Source: Burkholderiaceae bacterium
GTDB lineage: Bacteria > Pseudomonadota > Gammaproteobacteria > Burkholderiales > Burkholderiaceae_D
Assembly (NCBI GenBank): GCA_031291325.1
Contig: JARLJG010000054.1
Span: 1-61,240, forward strand
Direction: 5' to 3'
Length of the DNA: 61,240 bases
Position numbers and translations under genes: made by a program. The notes under the pieces were generated by a model. That model did not search any database, had not been told where the DNA came from, and saw only the letters and a list, made by a program, of their open reading frames with translations. Below, in pieces: positions 17,542-25,782 of the stretch (positions within the stretch are counted from its first letter, which is position 1; the number at the start of each line of letters is the position of its first letter).

Positions 17542-18264
17542 TCATTTAGCCAGGTAGGGATTGGGACCGTCGTACGGCACCTTGAACGGCGTGGTGCGCC
17601 CGACGATGGTTTCGATCAACAGCAGTTCTTCGTCGGTATGGTCGCGGTAACCGGCGTGCCGGATATGTTTTCCCGCTTTGCCCTTGCCGGCGATAAACAA
17701 CGGACGATTGTGGTGGGTCGATACCACGGTATCCTGACTCAACGGGTCGTTGCGCGCAAAGATATTGGATTTGCCGTAGCAGGTGCAGAAATACGTCAGG
17801 TCGGGCTCCGCTTCCGCATAGATTCCCGTGCCGCGAATGCCGATGGTCGCCGTCGGCGTGCGCAGCGAATAGCGCTGGTCGCGCGACACCGCCATCAATT
17901 TCCCCGTGATCAAACGCAGCGCCGACACGATGAACGCGCCGACCTCGGTCTCCGCCCCCTTGAGCGCAAGCTTGCTATTTTGCCGCAACATCATCGAATG
18001 GCCGCCCACCACGAAGATGGCTTCGCTATTCTTGCCGGTGTGTATTTCGTCATTCGGGCCGATGCGCGTGTCGAGGTCGGCAGGCTGGCCGTTGACGAAT
18101 AATTCTCCGCGAATGCGGTAGATCGACTGCCCCGGCGGCAATTGCACCGGCGGATCGGCATAGACCGCATCGGCCCACGCGGAACCGGGATTGAGCAAGA
18201 GCGAACCCGCGCCCACCGAAAGTGCGTTGATCAACAGGCGACGCCGAGGGTCTTCAAGTTCCAT
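17542..18264 (-). CDS. Secreted FecR-domain protein
   Basis: A 240-residue protein with an RRR-containing N-terminus and hydrophobic segment (about residues 6-30, possibly a Tat-type signal), then a FecR-like domain with typical GPNDEIHTGKNSEAIFVVGG and TPTATIGIRGTGIYAE motifs. FecR domains are beta-rich periplasmic modules originally known from iron-citrate signalling, but this form has no anti-sigma N-terminus and no sigma factor nearby, so it is probably structural. The frame opens 44 codons earlier; the ATG at 18264 is preferred because the signal begins there. A ferritin-like gene lies just upstream on the strand. Confidence 0.82.
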   Translation of the reverse strand: MELEDPRRRLLINALSVGAGSLLLNPGSAWADAVYADPPVQLPPGQSIYRIRGELFVNGQPADLDTRIGPNDEIHTGKNSEAIFVVGGHSMMLRQNSKLALKGAETEVGAFIVSALRLITGKLMAVSRDQRYSLRTPTATIGIRGTGIYAEAEPDLTYFCTCYGKSNIFARNDPLSQDTVVSTHHNRPLFIAGKGKAGKHIRHAGYRDHTDEELLLIETIVGRTTPFKVPYDGPNPYLAK

Positions 18265-18335
18265 GCGAACTCCGTTTCGAGGGTATTGAGGGAGCTTCAG
18301 TAACGGCGCATCGACGCTGATAGCCGCCGAGGCAC

Positions 18336-18938
18336 TCAGGAGATAAATGCAAGCGGAACCGGGTCTTCGCCCAATGCATTCAACAAGATTGCCCAATGCA
18401 TGGTTTCGTCGCCGAGGATGCTGCCGGCGCCCTTGATCAACTGTTTGTTGTGGAAGCTGCTCAAGGATTTCAAATAGGTGCTCGCCGCGCCCTTCTCCAG
18501 CCCCGCCGCGAAACGCAAGACATCCGCCTGCGACTTCAACTGCTCCACCGGAAATGCATACTCGGCAAGCGTCTTGGTCGTGGCCGCTATGCCGCCGATT
18601 TTCTCGATAGTGATCGACAGCGCGTCCGCATGGGCCGTATGATGCCCTTGAAATTGCAGCGCCAGATCCAGCACCGGCTTTTGCAGCAATTTCGATTCCG
18701 CGCCAACCTGGTAGGCGGCGATCGCCTGGAATTCCAGCGCAAGCGCCGTATTGAGGATGGCGACATCGTCGGCGCTCGAACGCGACACCGTCTTCGCCAG
18801 CGCCGCCGAAGGAGCCAGCGCAGCCGCCGTCAACGCCCCCATCGTGAACAGGCCGCCGCGAAAAAAGAACTTGCGGCGCGGCACAGCCAAATCCGAAAAA
18901 TGCTCCGGCAAACAGTTTGCAGACTTCGATTTTTCCAC
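18336..18938 (-). CDS. Tat-exported ferritin-like domain protein
   Basis: A protein of about 200 residues with a twin-arginine-like signal (PRRKFFFRGG followed by a hydrophobic stretch ending ALA) and a four-helix ferritin-like domain. Metal-ligand candidates are spread along it: Glu in ALALEFQAIAAY, H-H-T-A-H-A-D, and E-x-x-H in DETMHW. This is the pattern of the ferritin-like/DUF4439-type family, possibly di-iron proteins. I prefer a GTG start at 18938 with GGAG about 8 bases upstream; a GTG at 18971 lacks a ribosome site. Pairing with the FecR protein suggests a shared periplasmic role, but no function can be stated. Confidence 0.8.
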   Translation of the reverse strand: MEKSKSANCLPEHFSDLAVPRRKFFFRGGLFTMGALTAAALAPSAALAKTVSRSSADDVAILNTALALEFQAIAAYQVGAESKLLQKPVLDLALQFQGHHTAHADALSITIEKIGGIAATTKTLAEYAFPVEQLKSQADVLRFAAGLEKGAASTYLKSLSSFHNKQLIKGAGSILGDETMHWAILLNALGEDPVPLAFIS

Positions 18939-19049
18939 GATGCAGTCTCCATTCAAGCGTGATGCCGACACGACGTATTAGCGATCCATCCTAGAAGCCT
19001 GACATATGCTGCCACAAAACGAAAATCGTCGCTGCACTCATTTCGACGC

Positions 19050-19751
19050 TCACTTGTCGATCGCCAGCACCGGCAAACGGCCATCGGTAAAATACGGGTC
19101 GCCGCCGCCGTTCTTGCCCTTCTTCGCGTCCTGGAACGGATCGGTCCAATCGACATGCACGCCGTCGTATTTCTGCAAGTCGCCCACCAGCTTATCGCGC
19201 TCCCGATCCACATCGGCATCGATATGATGGGTAACCTGCCCGGTCAGATGACTCAGTCCGGCCTTGGTATCGAAGGTAGCCGCCCCCAGCCAGAGCGGCC
19301 TGCCCCGCTCGTCCACCTGTTCCGAGCGCCAGAAGCGCACATGATGCCGCTGGCGCGGATCGCCGCCGACCGGCTGCTCGAAAGCGACATCCTGCTTGCG
19401 TCCCCAGACGAACAAGTCGCTGACCGGCGCGTCGTCATACGCGCGGTGCATTACGCTATCGGCGACGATGCGCGCCGAACTGCGCAGCGTGATCGGATCG
19501 GCCGGAAACCAGTGCGAGGAAATCAAGGCCTTATGCAAATCCTCTTCGCTGCCGATGAAAGCGATATTGATCGGATCGCCGGGAATGCCGAGCTTGGTAA
19601 ACGCATGCTTGACCTCTTGCTCGAAAGCCGGATGACGATGCTCGAACACGCGCCAGAATACCGGCATCGCGCCGTACGATACCAGCAGGTATCCCGACAG
19701 CAGGGTCAATAACAAACCGAGAACGATGCGTTTGATGTGGATGCTTTTCAT
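19050..19751 (-). CDS. LssY C-terminal domain protein
   Basis: A 233-residue protein with one N-terminal membrane segment (about residues 7-28) followed by a domain like the C-terminal part of LssY, with PVSDLFVWGRKQDVAFEQP, an arginine-rich RQRHHVRFW and a histidine-rich VTHHIDADVDRERD. In other bacteria the domain is often fused to PAP2 phosphatase or DedA-like modules; here it stands alone. The biochemical role is unknown. The ATG at 19751 directly precedes the membrane anchor; the frame is open 25 codons further upstream without a convincing ribosome site. Confidence 0.75.
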   Translation of the reverse strand: MKSIHIKRIVLGLLLTLLSGYLLVSYGAMPVFWRVFEHRHPAFEQEVKHAFTKLGIPGDPINIAFIGSEEDLHKALISSHWFPADPITLRSSARIVADSVMHRAYDDAPVSDLFVWGRKQDVAFEQPVGGDPRQRHHVRFWRSEQVDERGRPLWLGAATFDTKAGLSHLTGQVTHHIDADVDRERDKLVGDLQKYDGVHVDWTDPFQDAKKGKNGGGDPYFTDGRLPVLAIDK

Positions 19752-19946
19752 GTTTGAAGTAAGGTTCGCAGTCGCGCTGCGCGCTTGCGCGGTCGTGGAA
19801 TTCAGTAGTAGAGTGTTAACATACACTATTTTTATGATAGGCTGAGCTTGGCGTGAGAATACGTTTTCGATGCCATTGACAGGCAGTGTTAAAACTGACC
19901 CAATTTTTTGCGGAATTTAGTTCGCTCTGCCCTCACACTTAGATCC

Positions 19947-20313
19947 ATGAAAAGATTTGTTTGCACCGCCATGTTGGCAATTGTCAATGTCGCTGTGCAA
20001 TCAAGCTGTGCTTTTCCAACAATCACGAGCCACGCATCGTGAAGTTGCAGAATTCTCCATAGAGGCATTTCCCTCGGATCTTGATCGATTTGCGAACTTG
20101 CTAGAACAGTTCAGCAAACTCAATCATCGCGTCCTCGAGTGGAACGTCAACGATGGTGAATTGCGTCAGCAGCGAAGCCTCGTCGCCGTCTATAGACAGC
20201 AGCGTATCGGCGCGACATTTGCAGCAGTCGGCGATGCGCTATACTCGCCTTTTTCATTGACAAGAAAGCGCCGCGATGAACAAGTTAATAGCGTGTCGGA
20301 AATATCTGCATAA
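19947..20313 (+). pseudogene. Possible frameshifted small secreted protein
   Basis: An ATG at 19947 opens a 31-codon frame encoding a signal-peptide-like sequence (MKRFVCTAMLAIVNVAVQSS), ending at a TGA near 20040. A second frame continues to 20313 with plausible coding composition (FSIEAFPSDLDRFANLLEQF). Together they look like a short exported protein broken by one frameshift. I do not recognise a family. The rest of the 524-bp gap (19752-20275) shows nothing else. Confidence 0.25.
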
Positions 20314-21166
20314 ACATTGTGCTGTCGCGTTAGGGGTATTGCTGGCGTCGGGCTTGACTGCGTGCGCCAACCTCGGCGATACGCATGCGACGGATGCGAA
20401 TGTTTTGAGCAAGGAACGCATCGCCGAGATTATCGCCAGCCCGGATCGCAGCGACGCCGACCGCGCCATCGACGCCCGTCGCAAACCCGATCAAATGCTG
20501 GCCTTCATCGGCGTGCGGCCGGGGATGGTTGCATTGGACTTGAGTGCCAGCCGGGGCTACACGACCGAATTGCTGGCCCGCGCAGTTGGGCCAAACGGCC
20601 GTGTCTACGGTCAAAACGCGCCGCGCGACCCCAACAACGCTCCCAAACCGCCCGCAGCGCCGGAAGGAAACGCCTCTCCCACTGCCGGCGCAGCGCCCGT
20701 GCCACCGCCTGCTGCGCGCATAAGCCCGGCGCAAGCATTGGCTGAACGCGCAAAGAATCCGGCGGTCGCCAATATCGTTCCCGTCACACGGAAATTCGAA
20801 GATCCCGTGCCTCCCGAAGTCGCAACCGGCAAGCTGGAACTGGTGACGCTGATGTTCAACTACCACGACCTGGGCCATCTTGGCGTGGATCGCGACCAGA
20901 TGAACCGCGCCGTCTATGCCGCGCTGAAATCCGGCGGCATCTATGTCATCGCCGATCACGCTGGCCGGCCCGGTACCGGGATTTCCGAATCCGGCACCTT
21001 GCATCGCATCGAAGAAGCCTTCCTGCGCAAAGAGGTCGAAGCGGCTGGCTTCAAATTGGCCGGCGAAGCGGATTTCTTGCGCAACCCGGCAGATCCGCGC
21101 GACAAAAACACGCCGGAACCGGCACAACCCAAGGACGAGTTTGTTCTCAAATTCGTCAAGCCTTGA
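20276..21166 (+). CDS. Lipoprotein-type SAM-dependent methyltransferase-like protein
   Basis: A 296-residue protein with a lipoprotein signal (lipobox LTAC, lipidated Cys30) followed by a class I methyltransferase-like fold. A motif I analogue reads VALDLSASRGYTTE, and VTLMFNYHDLGHL and GGIYVIADHAGRPGTG match the later strands of a predicted methyltransferase family with exported members. A proline/alanine-rich insert (about residues 118-150) interrupts the domain. Motif I lacks the usual G-x-G-x-G. A periplasmic methyltransferase would have no obvious SAM supply, so the activity may be lost or altered. It is transcribed alone. Confidence 0.75.
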   Translation: MNKLIACRKYLHKHCAVALGVLLASGLTACANLGDTHATDANVLSKERIAEIIASPDRSDADRAIDARRKPDQMLAFIGVRPGMVALDLSASRGYTTELLARAVGPNGRVYGQNAPRDPNNAPKPPAAPEGNASPTAGAAPVPPPAARISPAQALAERAKNPAVANIVPVTRKFEDPVPPEVATGKLELVTLMFNYHDLGHLGVDRDQMNRAVYAALKSGGIYVIADHAGRPGTGISESGTLHRIEEAFLRKEVEAAGFKLAGEADFLRNPADPRDKNTPEPAQPKDEFVLKFVKP

Positions 21167-21659
21167 TTGACTAGTTAACGCACTTTGGCCAGCGAAGTGA
21201 CATGACGATGGCGCCCTGTCGGGGCGCCACGGCGTCAAAAGCCGGCAAACAGGTTGCTCGCGTCCGGTTCGCCTATATCCGCAACGCCTATAGATTTACT
21301 GCCCGGCAATACAAATTCCTTCAAGCTTGCTTCCGCTATCTGAACAGCGCCCCCCAAGCGCAACGCCGGCGGCGATTTCGACGCCCCACCTGCACCTTGC
21401 GGACTTGGCCGTCGCGAGAGTCGATCCGCTCGCTTAAGACGCCTTCCGCTCCAATACGTCGGCACTCACCATCTATTTCTTTGCACCAAAATATAGTGAC
21501 AGACCGCGCTATTCAAGTGCATCCGCGCACAGCCTTTATCGATATCTTCAATTTTATACATAAAATCAATTACTTAATGATTTGCACCAAAATGGAATGA
21601 TTTTTGCTTAGGTGGTGCATTCTGTTTTTTTGTTGCACTAAATTAGGGAGATTGTAAAA
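21167..21659 (+). promoter_or_regulatory. Upstream region of the first amt gene with NtrC-like elements
   Basis: No gene is visible in these 493 bp. Near the amt start, TGCACCAAAATGGAATG (21583-21599) matches 13 of 17 positions of the enterobacterial NtrC palindrome TGCACCA-N3-TGGTGCA. TGCACCAAAATATAGTG (21482-21498) and a half-site TGGTGCA (21613-21619) are similar. A clear sigma-54 -24/-12 pair with correct spacing is not present, so nitrogen control is only suggested. AGGGAG precedes the amt ATG. Confidence 0.4.
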
Positions 21660-22862
21660 ATGGATGGACTAAGGAACGGCATCGATACGCTCTTCGTTTT
21701 GCTCGGGGCGATCATGATTTTAGCGATGCACGCCGGTTTCGCCTTTCTTGAGCTGGGCACGGTCAGGCGCAAGAATCAAGTCAACGCGTTGGTAAAAATT
21801 CTCGTCGATTTCGCGATTTCGACCATTGCTTATTTTTTTGTCGGCTATAGCGTTGCGTATGGCGTCAGCTTCTTCGGCTCAGCCGATGTGCTGGCCAACA
21901 AAAACGGCTACGAACTGGTCAAATTCTTTTTCCTGCTGACCTTTGCGGCGGCAGTGCCGGCAATCATCTCGGGCGGCATCGCCGAGCGCGCCAAGTTTTA
22001 CCCGCAGCTGATTGCAACCGCAGTGCTGGTCGGTTTGGTCTACCCGCTGTTTGAAGGCATTGCATGGAATCATCGATTCGGCATACAAGACTGGCTCAAC
22101 GCGACTTTCTCCGCAGAGTTCCACGATTTTGCCGGATCGGTCGTGGTTCACGCGGTGGGCGGTTGGGTCGCGTTGCCTGCGGTGCTGCTGCTCGGCGCGC
22201 GCACTGGCCGCTATAAAAAGGACGGCGCGGTTGCTGCGCATCCGCCTTCATCGATCCCCTTTCTCGCGCTGGGCGCATGGATCTTGACGGTCGGCTGGTT
22301 CGGGTTCAACGTCATGAGCGCGCAATCGCTCGAAAAAATGAATGGCCTGGTTGCGATCAACTCGCTCATGGCGATGGTCGGCGGCACGCTGGTCGCGCTG
22401 GTGCTGGGCAAGAACGATCCGGGGTATGTGTATAACGGGCCGTTGGCAGGGTTGGTCGCAGTCTGCGCCGGATCGGACGTCATGCATCCGATCGGAGCGC
22501 TGGTCACCGGGGGCATCGCCGGCGCGATCTTCGTCTTGATGTTTGCGCAGACCCAAAACAGATGGAAGATCGACGATGTGCTTGGCGTGTGGCCTCTGCA
22601 CGGCCTCTGTGGAGCATGGGGAGGATTGGCAGCCGGCATTTTCGGGATGAAGGCGCTGGGCGGCGCGGGTGGAATTTCGTTTGCCTCGCAACTGATCGGC
22701 ACCGCGCTCGGCGTCGGCATTGCGTTTGCCGGAGGCTTTTTGATTTACGGCGTATTGAAATCGGTCATCGGAATACGTCTTGGCCAGGAGGAGGAATTCC
22801 GGGGCGCAGATCTCTCCATTCACCAGATTTCGTCGACCCCGGAACAGGAATCGAGCTGGTAG
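21660..22862 (+). CDS. amt: Ammonium transporter (Amt family)
   Basis: A 400-residue Amt/MEP channel protein with 11 predicted membrane helices and no signal peptide. Family signatures are present: AMHAGFAFLELGTVRRKNQ in helix 1, the GSVVVHAVGGWVAL segment carrying the first pore histidine, and MHPIGALVTGGIAGA and WPLHGLCGAWGG in the later helices. It conducts ammonium or ammonia into the cell. No glnK/PII gene is adjacent, unlike the common glnK-amtB pair. The second Amt gene of the window (56.4 kb) is longer and has a cleavable signal, so the two are distinct paralogues. Upstream NtrC-like elements suggest nitrogen regulation. Confidence 0.93.
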   Translation: MDGLRNGIDTLFVLLGAIMILAMHAGFAFLELGTVRRKNQVNALVKILVDFAISTIAYFFVGYSVAYGVSFFGSADVLANKNGYELVKFFFLLTFAAAVPAIISGGIAERAKFYPQLIATAVLVGLVYPLFEGIAWNHRFGIQDWLNATFSAEFHDFAGSVVVHAVGGWVALPAVLLLGARTGRYKKDGAVAAHPPSSIPFLALGAWILTVGWFGFNVMSAQSLEKMNGLVAINSLMAMVGGTLVALVLGKNDPGYVYNGPLAGLVAVCAGSDVMHPIGALVTGGIAGAIFVLMFAQTQNRWKIDDVLGVWPLHGLCGAWGGLAAGIFGMKALGGAGGISFASQLIGTALGVGIAFAGGFLIYGVLKSVIGIRLGQEEEFRGADLSIHQISSTPEQESSW

Positions 22863-22899
22863 TCGACCAGCGCGGGAGATTCGACCGGGCGTTCTCCCG

Positions 22900-23313
22900 C
22901 TATCCGAGCAGCGCCCTCACCCCAAACGCAACGGCGGCGCCGGTCAGAATGCCGGCGGCGATTTCGATAATCGTGTGGCCGATGCGTTCGCGCAGGCGCG
23001 GCGTTTCCGAGGAAGCGGCAAGGCGGTTGAGCGCGACCGCATGCTTGCCGACCTGGCCGCGCAAGCTGTTGGCGTCCAGCACGACGATGAAGGCCAGCGC
23101 GAGCGCGACGCCGAATGCCGGATGGCCGATCCCCTCCTTGAGTGCAATCAAGGTCGCCACACTGCTGACGATGGCGCTATGGTTGCTCGGCAAGCCGCCA
23201 TAGCCGATCAATCCGAACGCCCATTGCCTGGCGCGCACGCTGTTGACGAGGAACTTCAACCCGCCGGCCACCAGCCAGGCCAGGAATGGCGTCGCCGCAT
23301 AGGAGAGATCCAT
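22900..23313 (-). CDS. Divergent PAP2 family membrane phosphatase-like protein
   Basis: A 137-residue membrane protein of the divergent PAP2 (DUF212) family. The phosphatase-like motifs are visible as GLPSNHSAIVSSVAT (normally PSSHSA) and DANSLRGQVGKHA. Its start lies 2 bp from the stop of the UbiA-type gene, which is therefore upstream in the same transcript. Mycobacteria encode a PAP2-type phosphatase (Rv3807c) next to their decaprenylphosphate phosphoribosyltransferase (Rv3806c), proposed to remove the 5-phosphate from the product. By position the same job is likely here (inference). Confidence 0.8.
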   Translation of the reverse strand: MDLSYAATPFLAWLVAGGLKFLVNSVRARQWAFGLIGYGGLPSNHSAIVSSVATLIALKEGIGHPAFGVALALAFIVVLDANSLRGQVGKHAVALNRLAASSETPRLRERIGHTIIEIAAGILTGAAVAFGVRALLG

Positions 23314-23315
23314 GT

Positions 23316-24200
23316 CTATCCTTTCACCGGCCATAAAGCCCACACGCATACGCCCACCCAGGAAACGACCGTCAGCAGCAATTGCCAGTCGGCCAGCAGC
23401 GCATCGGTGGGCGACTCGCCGCCGTCCAATTCCTCGACCACGTACCAATAGCGGAACAAGCCGAATAACACCAGCGGCACCGTGTAGACCAGTTGCGGTT
23501 TGGCCGACATCACGAACATGCTGTAGAAGACCAGCGCGCCGGTAGCGGACATTTCCGCGTAGCGGTCCACCAGCGACACCGAATATTTTTCCAGCAATTT
23601 GCGCCCCTGGGTTCCGTTCAGTTGCAGTTCCTGGCGCCGTTTGACGGCTGCCAGGTAGAGCGCCAGGCAGAGGGTGGTGATGAACATCCAATCCGACATC
23701 GGCAAGGCCAGCGCCATGGCGCCGGCATACACGCGCAAGACGAAACCGATCGCGACCGTAAAGATATCGACGACCGGCTGATGCTTGAGCACAAACGTGT
23801 AGGCCAGGTTCAATAGCATGTAGGCGAATATCACCGGCATCACCTTGGGCGCAACGAACCAGGCGTAAATCAAGATGCCGTACAACGCCATCAACATGGC
23901 CAGCGCAAGCGGAACCGACACGACGCCGCTGGCCAGGGGCCGGCTCTTGGATTTTCTCGGGTGGCGCCGGTCGTCTTCAATATCGCGCAGGTCGTTGACG
24001 ATGTAGGTCGCCGACGAAGCAAGGCAGAAAAACAGTGTCGCGAAAAATGCATGCGCCACCACGGACGCATCGAGGAATTTTCCCGCAAATAACATCGGCG
24101 CCAATACGAACCCGTTCTTGACCCATTGCTTGGGACGCATCAGGGCAATCATTCCACCCGCACGAGCTAGAAGGGGTTGCGCTTTTAAGGTATCATTCAT
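23316..24200 (-). CDS. UbiA-family polyprenyl-phosphate phosphoribosyltransferase (Rv3806c-like)
   Basis: A 294-residue integral membrane prenyltransferase-fold protein with about eight helices. The first Asp-rich motif reads NDLRDIEDDRRHP, the form seen in decaprenyl-phosphate 5-phosphoribosyltransferases rather than in quinone-pathway UbiA. PKQWVKN near the N-terminus and the KRRQEL loop (about residues 195-200) also fit that branch. It would transfer phosphoribose from PRPP onto a polyprenyl phosphate at the membrane, the first step to polyprenyl-phosphoryl-arabinose. It is divergent from DprE1/DprE2-like genes that would complete the pathway. The ATG at 24200 starts a clean N-terminus. 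Confidence 0.85.
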   Translation of the reverse strand: MNDTLKAQPLLARAGGMIALMRPKQWVKNGFVLAPMLFAGKFLDASVVAHAFFATLFFCLASSATYIVNDLRDIEDDRRHPRKSKSRPLASGVVSVPLALAMLMALYGILIYAWFVAPKVMPVIFAYMLLNLAYTFVLKHQPVVDIFTVAIGFVLRVYAGAMALALPMSDWMFITTLCLALYLAAVKRRQELQLNGTQGRKLLEKYSVSLVDRYAEMSATGALVFYSMFVMSAKPQLVYTVPLVLFGLFRYWYVVEELDGGESPTDALLADWQLLLTVVSWVGVCVWALWPVKG

Positions 24201-24347
24201 AATGCTGTTGCGACACTCCTGTGAGGTCGTTGAAACCAGGGGTCCATCCGCTATCAGTCGCATGTAGTCGACCATCTCGCGCTGCCTTGGGAACTGCGTC
24301 CGGCCACACTCGTTTTGCGACAGCTTCATGCCACGCTGAGGGGTTCC

Positions 24348-24467
24348 ATGATGAAGTCCGCAATTGCGCACGCAATTTTCGCCGTGATCGCAACATTGGC
24401 AAACATTGTAGCGCAAGACATCCTCGTTCGCGGCTATTGCGGCGCGTTCGGCCAAAATCGACTATGA
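24348..24467 (+). pseudogene. Probable GtrA-like remnant coupled to dprE1
   Basis: A 39-codon frame preceded by GAGGGG and ending in an ATGA overlap with the dprE1 start. It encodes one hydrophobic helix (AIFAVIATLANIVAQDILVR) that resembles the first membrane segment of GtrA-family proteins, then stops. In M. tuberculosis a GtrA-like gene (Rv3789) lies directly upstream of dprE1. A truncated relic kept as a coupling leader is the likely reading; a real small membrane peptide is the alternative. Confidence 0.4.
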
Positions 24468-25768
24468 GACCGATTTCCTCCTGGGGGCGCTTGAGCGCCG
24501 CGCCGCATGACGTTGCCGGCTTGACCGATCGCACCCGGATCGCCCAGGTGCTGGCCCGGCAACTGCCCGGCATCGCCCTGGGAATGGGCCGCAGCTATGG
24601 CGATGTCTGCCTGAACCCAGGCGGCGTGCTGTGGAGCACTGCGGGGCTGGATCGATTCATCGAATTCGACCAGCACAGCGGCAGGCTGGTGTGCGAAGCC
24701 GGGGTCTTGCTGCGCGACATCCAGCGCTTGGCGATTCCGCGCGGCTGGACTCTTCCAGTCACGCCCGGCACGCAGCTGGTGACCGTCGGCGGCGCCATCG
24801 CCAACGACGTGCATGGCAAGAACCACCATGTGCAGGGTTCCTTCGGCGACCATGTGCAACGCTTGCAACTGCTGCGCACCGACGGCGAGGTCATCGAATG
24901 CGGCCCGCAACTGCGTCCCGACTGGTTCGCGGCGACGGTCGGCGGGCTGGGCTTGACCGGCGTCATCGAGCAGGCGGAAATCCAGTTGCGCAAAACCGCC
25001 GGCCCGTGGATAGCCACCGAGACCATCCCCTACCGCAATCTGGACGAGTTTTATCGCCTGGCCGACGAGTCCGAAGCAACGTGGGAACATACCGTGTCGT
25101 GGATCGACTGCGTCACCGGCGTCGGCGGGCGCGGATTATTCATGCGCGGCAACCCGGCCGACGCTGCGCGGGTGCAAGGTCGCCCGGAGCCGGTCTATCG
25201 CCAATCGACCATGCCGGTCGCGCCGATTTCGCTGGTGAATCGGCTCTCGCTGCGCTCGTTCAACATGGCTTACTACCATCTCAAAAAATGGCGCGCCGGG
25301 CGCGCGCTCGAGCATTACGAGAAATTTCTCTACCCGCTGGACGCGCTGCTGGAATGGAACCGCATGTACGGCCCGCGCGGCTTCTACCAATACCAAAGCG
25401 TGGTGCCGCGACAGGCGGGCGCGGACGCCGTAGCGGCCATGCTGGCGCAGATCGCGCGCTCGGGCGAAGGCTCTTTCTTGGCCGTTTTGAAAACCTTCGG
25501 CAATCGCCAGCCGCTCGGGATGTTAAGCTTTCCGCAACCGGGCGTGACCCTGGCGCTGGATTTTCCCAATAAAGGGTCGCGCACGCTGCAATTGTTCGCG
25601 CGGCTCGACGCCATCGTGCGCGAGGCCGGCGGGCGGATCTACCCGGCCAAGGATGCCCGCATGCCGCGCGACCTGTTCGAGAGCGGATACCCGCGCCTGG
25701 CCGAATTTTTGACATATCGCGATCCGGGCATCAGTTCGGAAATGTCGCGCCGATTGATGGGAAGCTGA
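24464..25768 (+). CDS. dprE1: Decaprenylphosphoryl-beta-D-ribose 2'-oxidase-like FAD enzyme
   Basis: A 434-residue FAD-dependent oxidoreductase with the vanillyl-alcohol oxidase fold. The FAD-binding region is visible in ALGMGRSYGDVCLN (about residues 38-51), TPGTQLVTVGGAIANDVHGKNHH (100-122, split here by description only) and the substrate-site lysine in YPAKDAR (Lys396). These match DprE1, which oxidises C2' of polyprenyl-phosphoryl-ribose. The residue aligning with Cys387 of M. tuberculosis DprE1, target of benzothiazinones, appears to be Ala364. DprE2 follows 14 bp downstream. The ATG at 24464 overlaps the stop of a small upstream frame. Confidence 0.87.
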   Translation: MRPISSWGRLSAAPHDVAGLTDRTRIAQVLARQLPGIALGMGRSYGDVCLNPGGVLWSTAGLDRFIEFDQHSGRLVCEAGVLLRDIQRLAIPRGWTLPVTPGTQLVTVGGAIANDVHGKNHHVQGSFGDHVQRLQLLRTDGEVIECGPQLRPDWFAATVGGLGLTGVIEQAEIQLRKTAGPWIATETIPYRNLDEFYRLADESEATWEHTVSWIDCVTGVGGRGLFMRGNPADAARVQGRPEPVYRQSTMPVAPISLVNRLSLRSFNMAYYHLKKWRAGRALEHYEKFLYPLDALLEWNRMYGPRGFYQYQSVVPRQAGADAVAAMLAQIARSGEGSFLAVLKTFGNRQPLGMLSFPQPGVTLALDFPNKGSRTLQLFARLDAIVREAGGRIYPAKDARMPRDLFESGYPRLAEFLTYRDPGISSEMSRRLMGS

Positions 25769-25782
25769 GGAATCCAGAATAC

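Noticed and set aside
21600-21640. Sigma-54 promoter before the first amt
   Set aside because: TTGC is present but no GG lies exactly 10 bases upstream of the GC, so the spacing rule fails.
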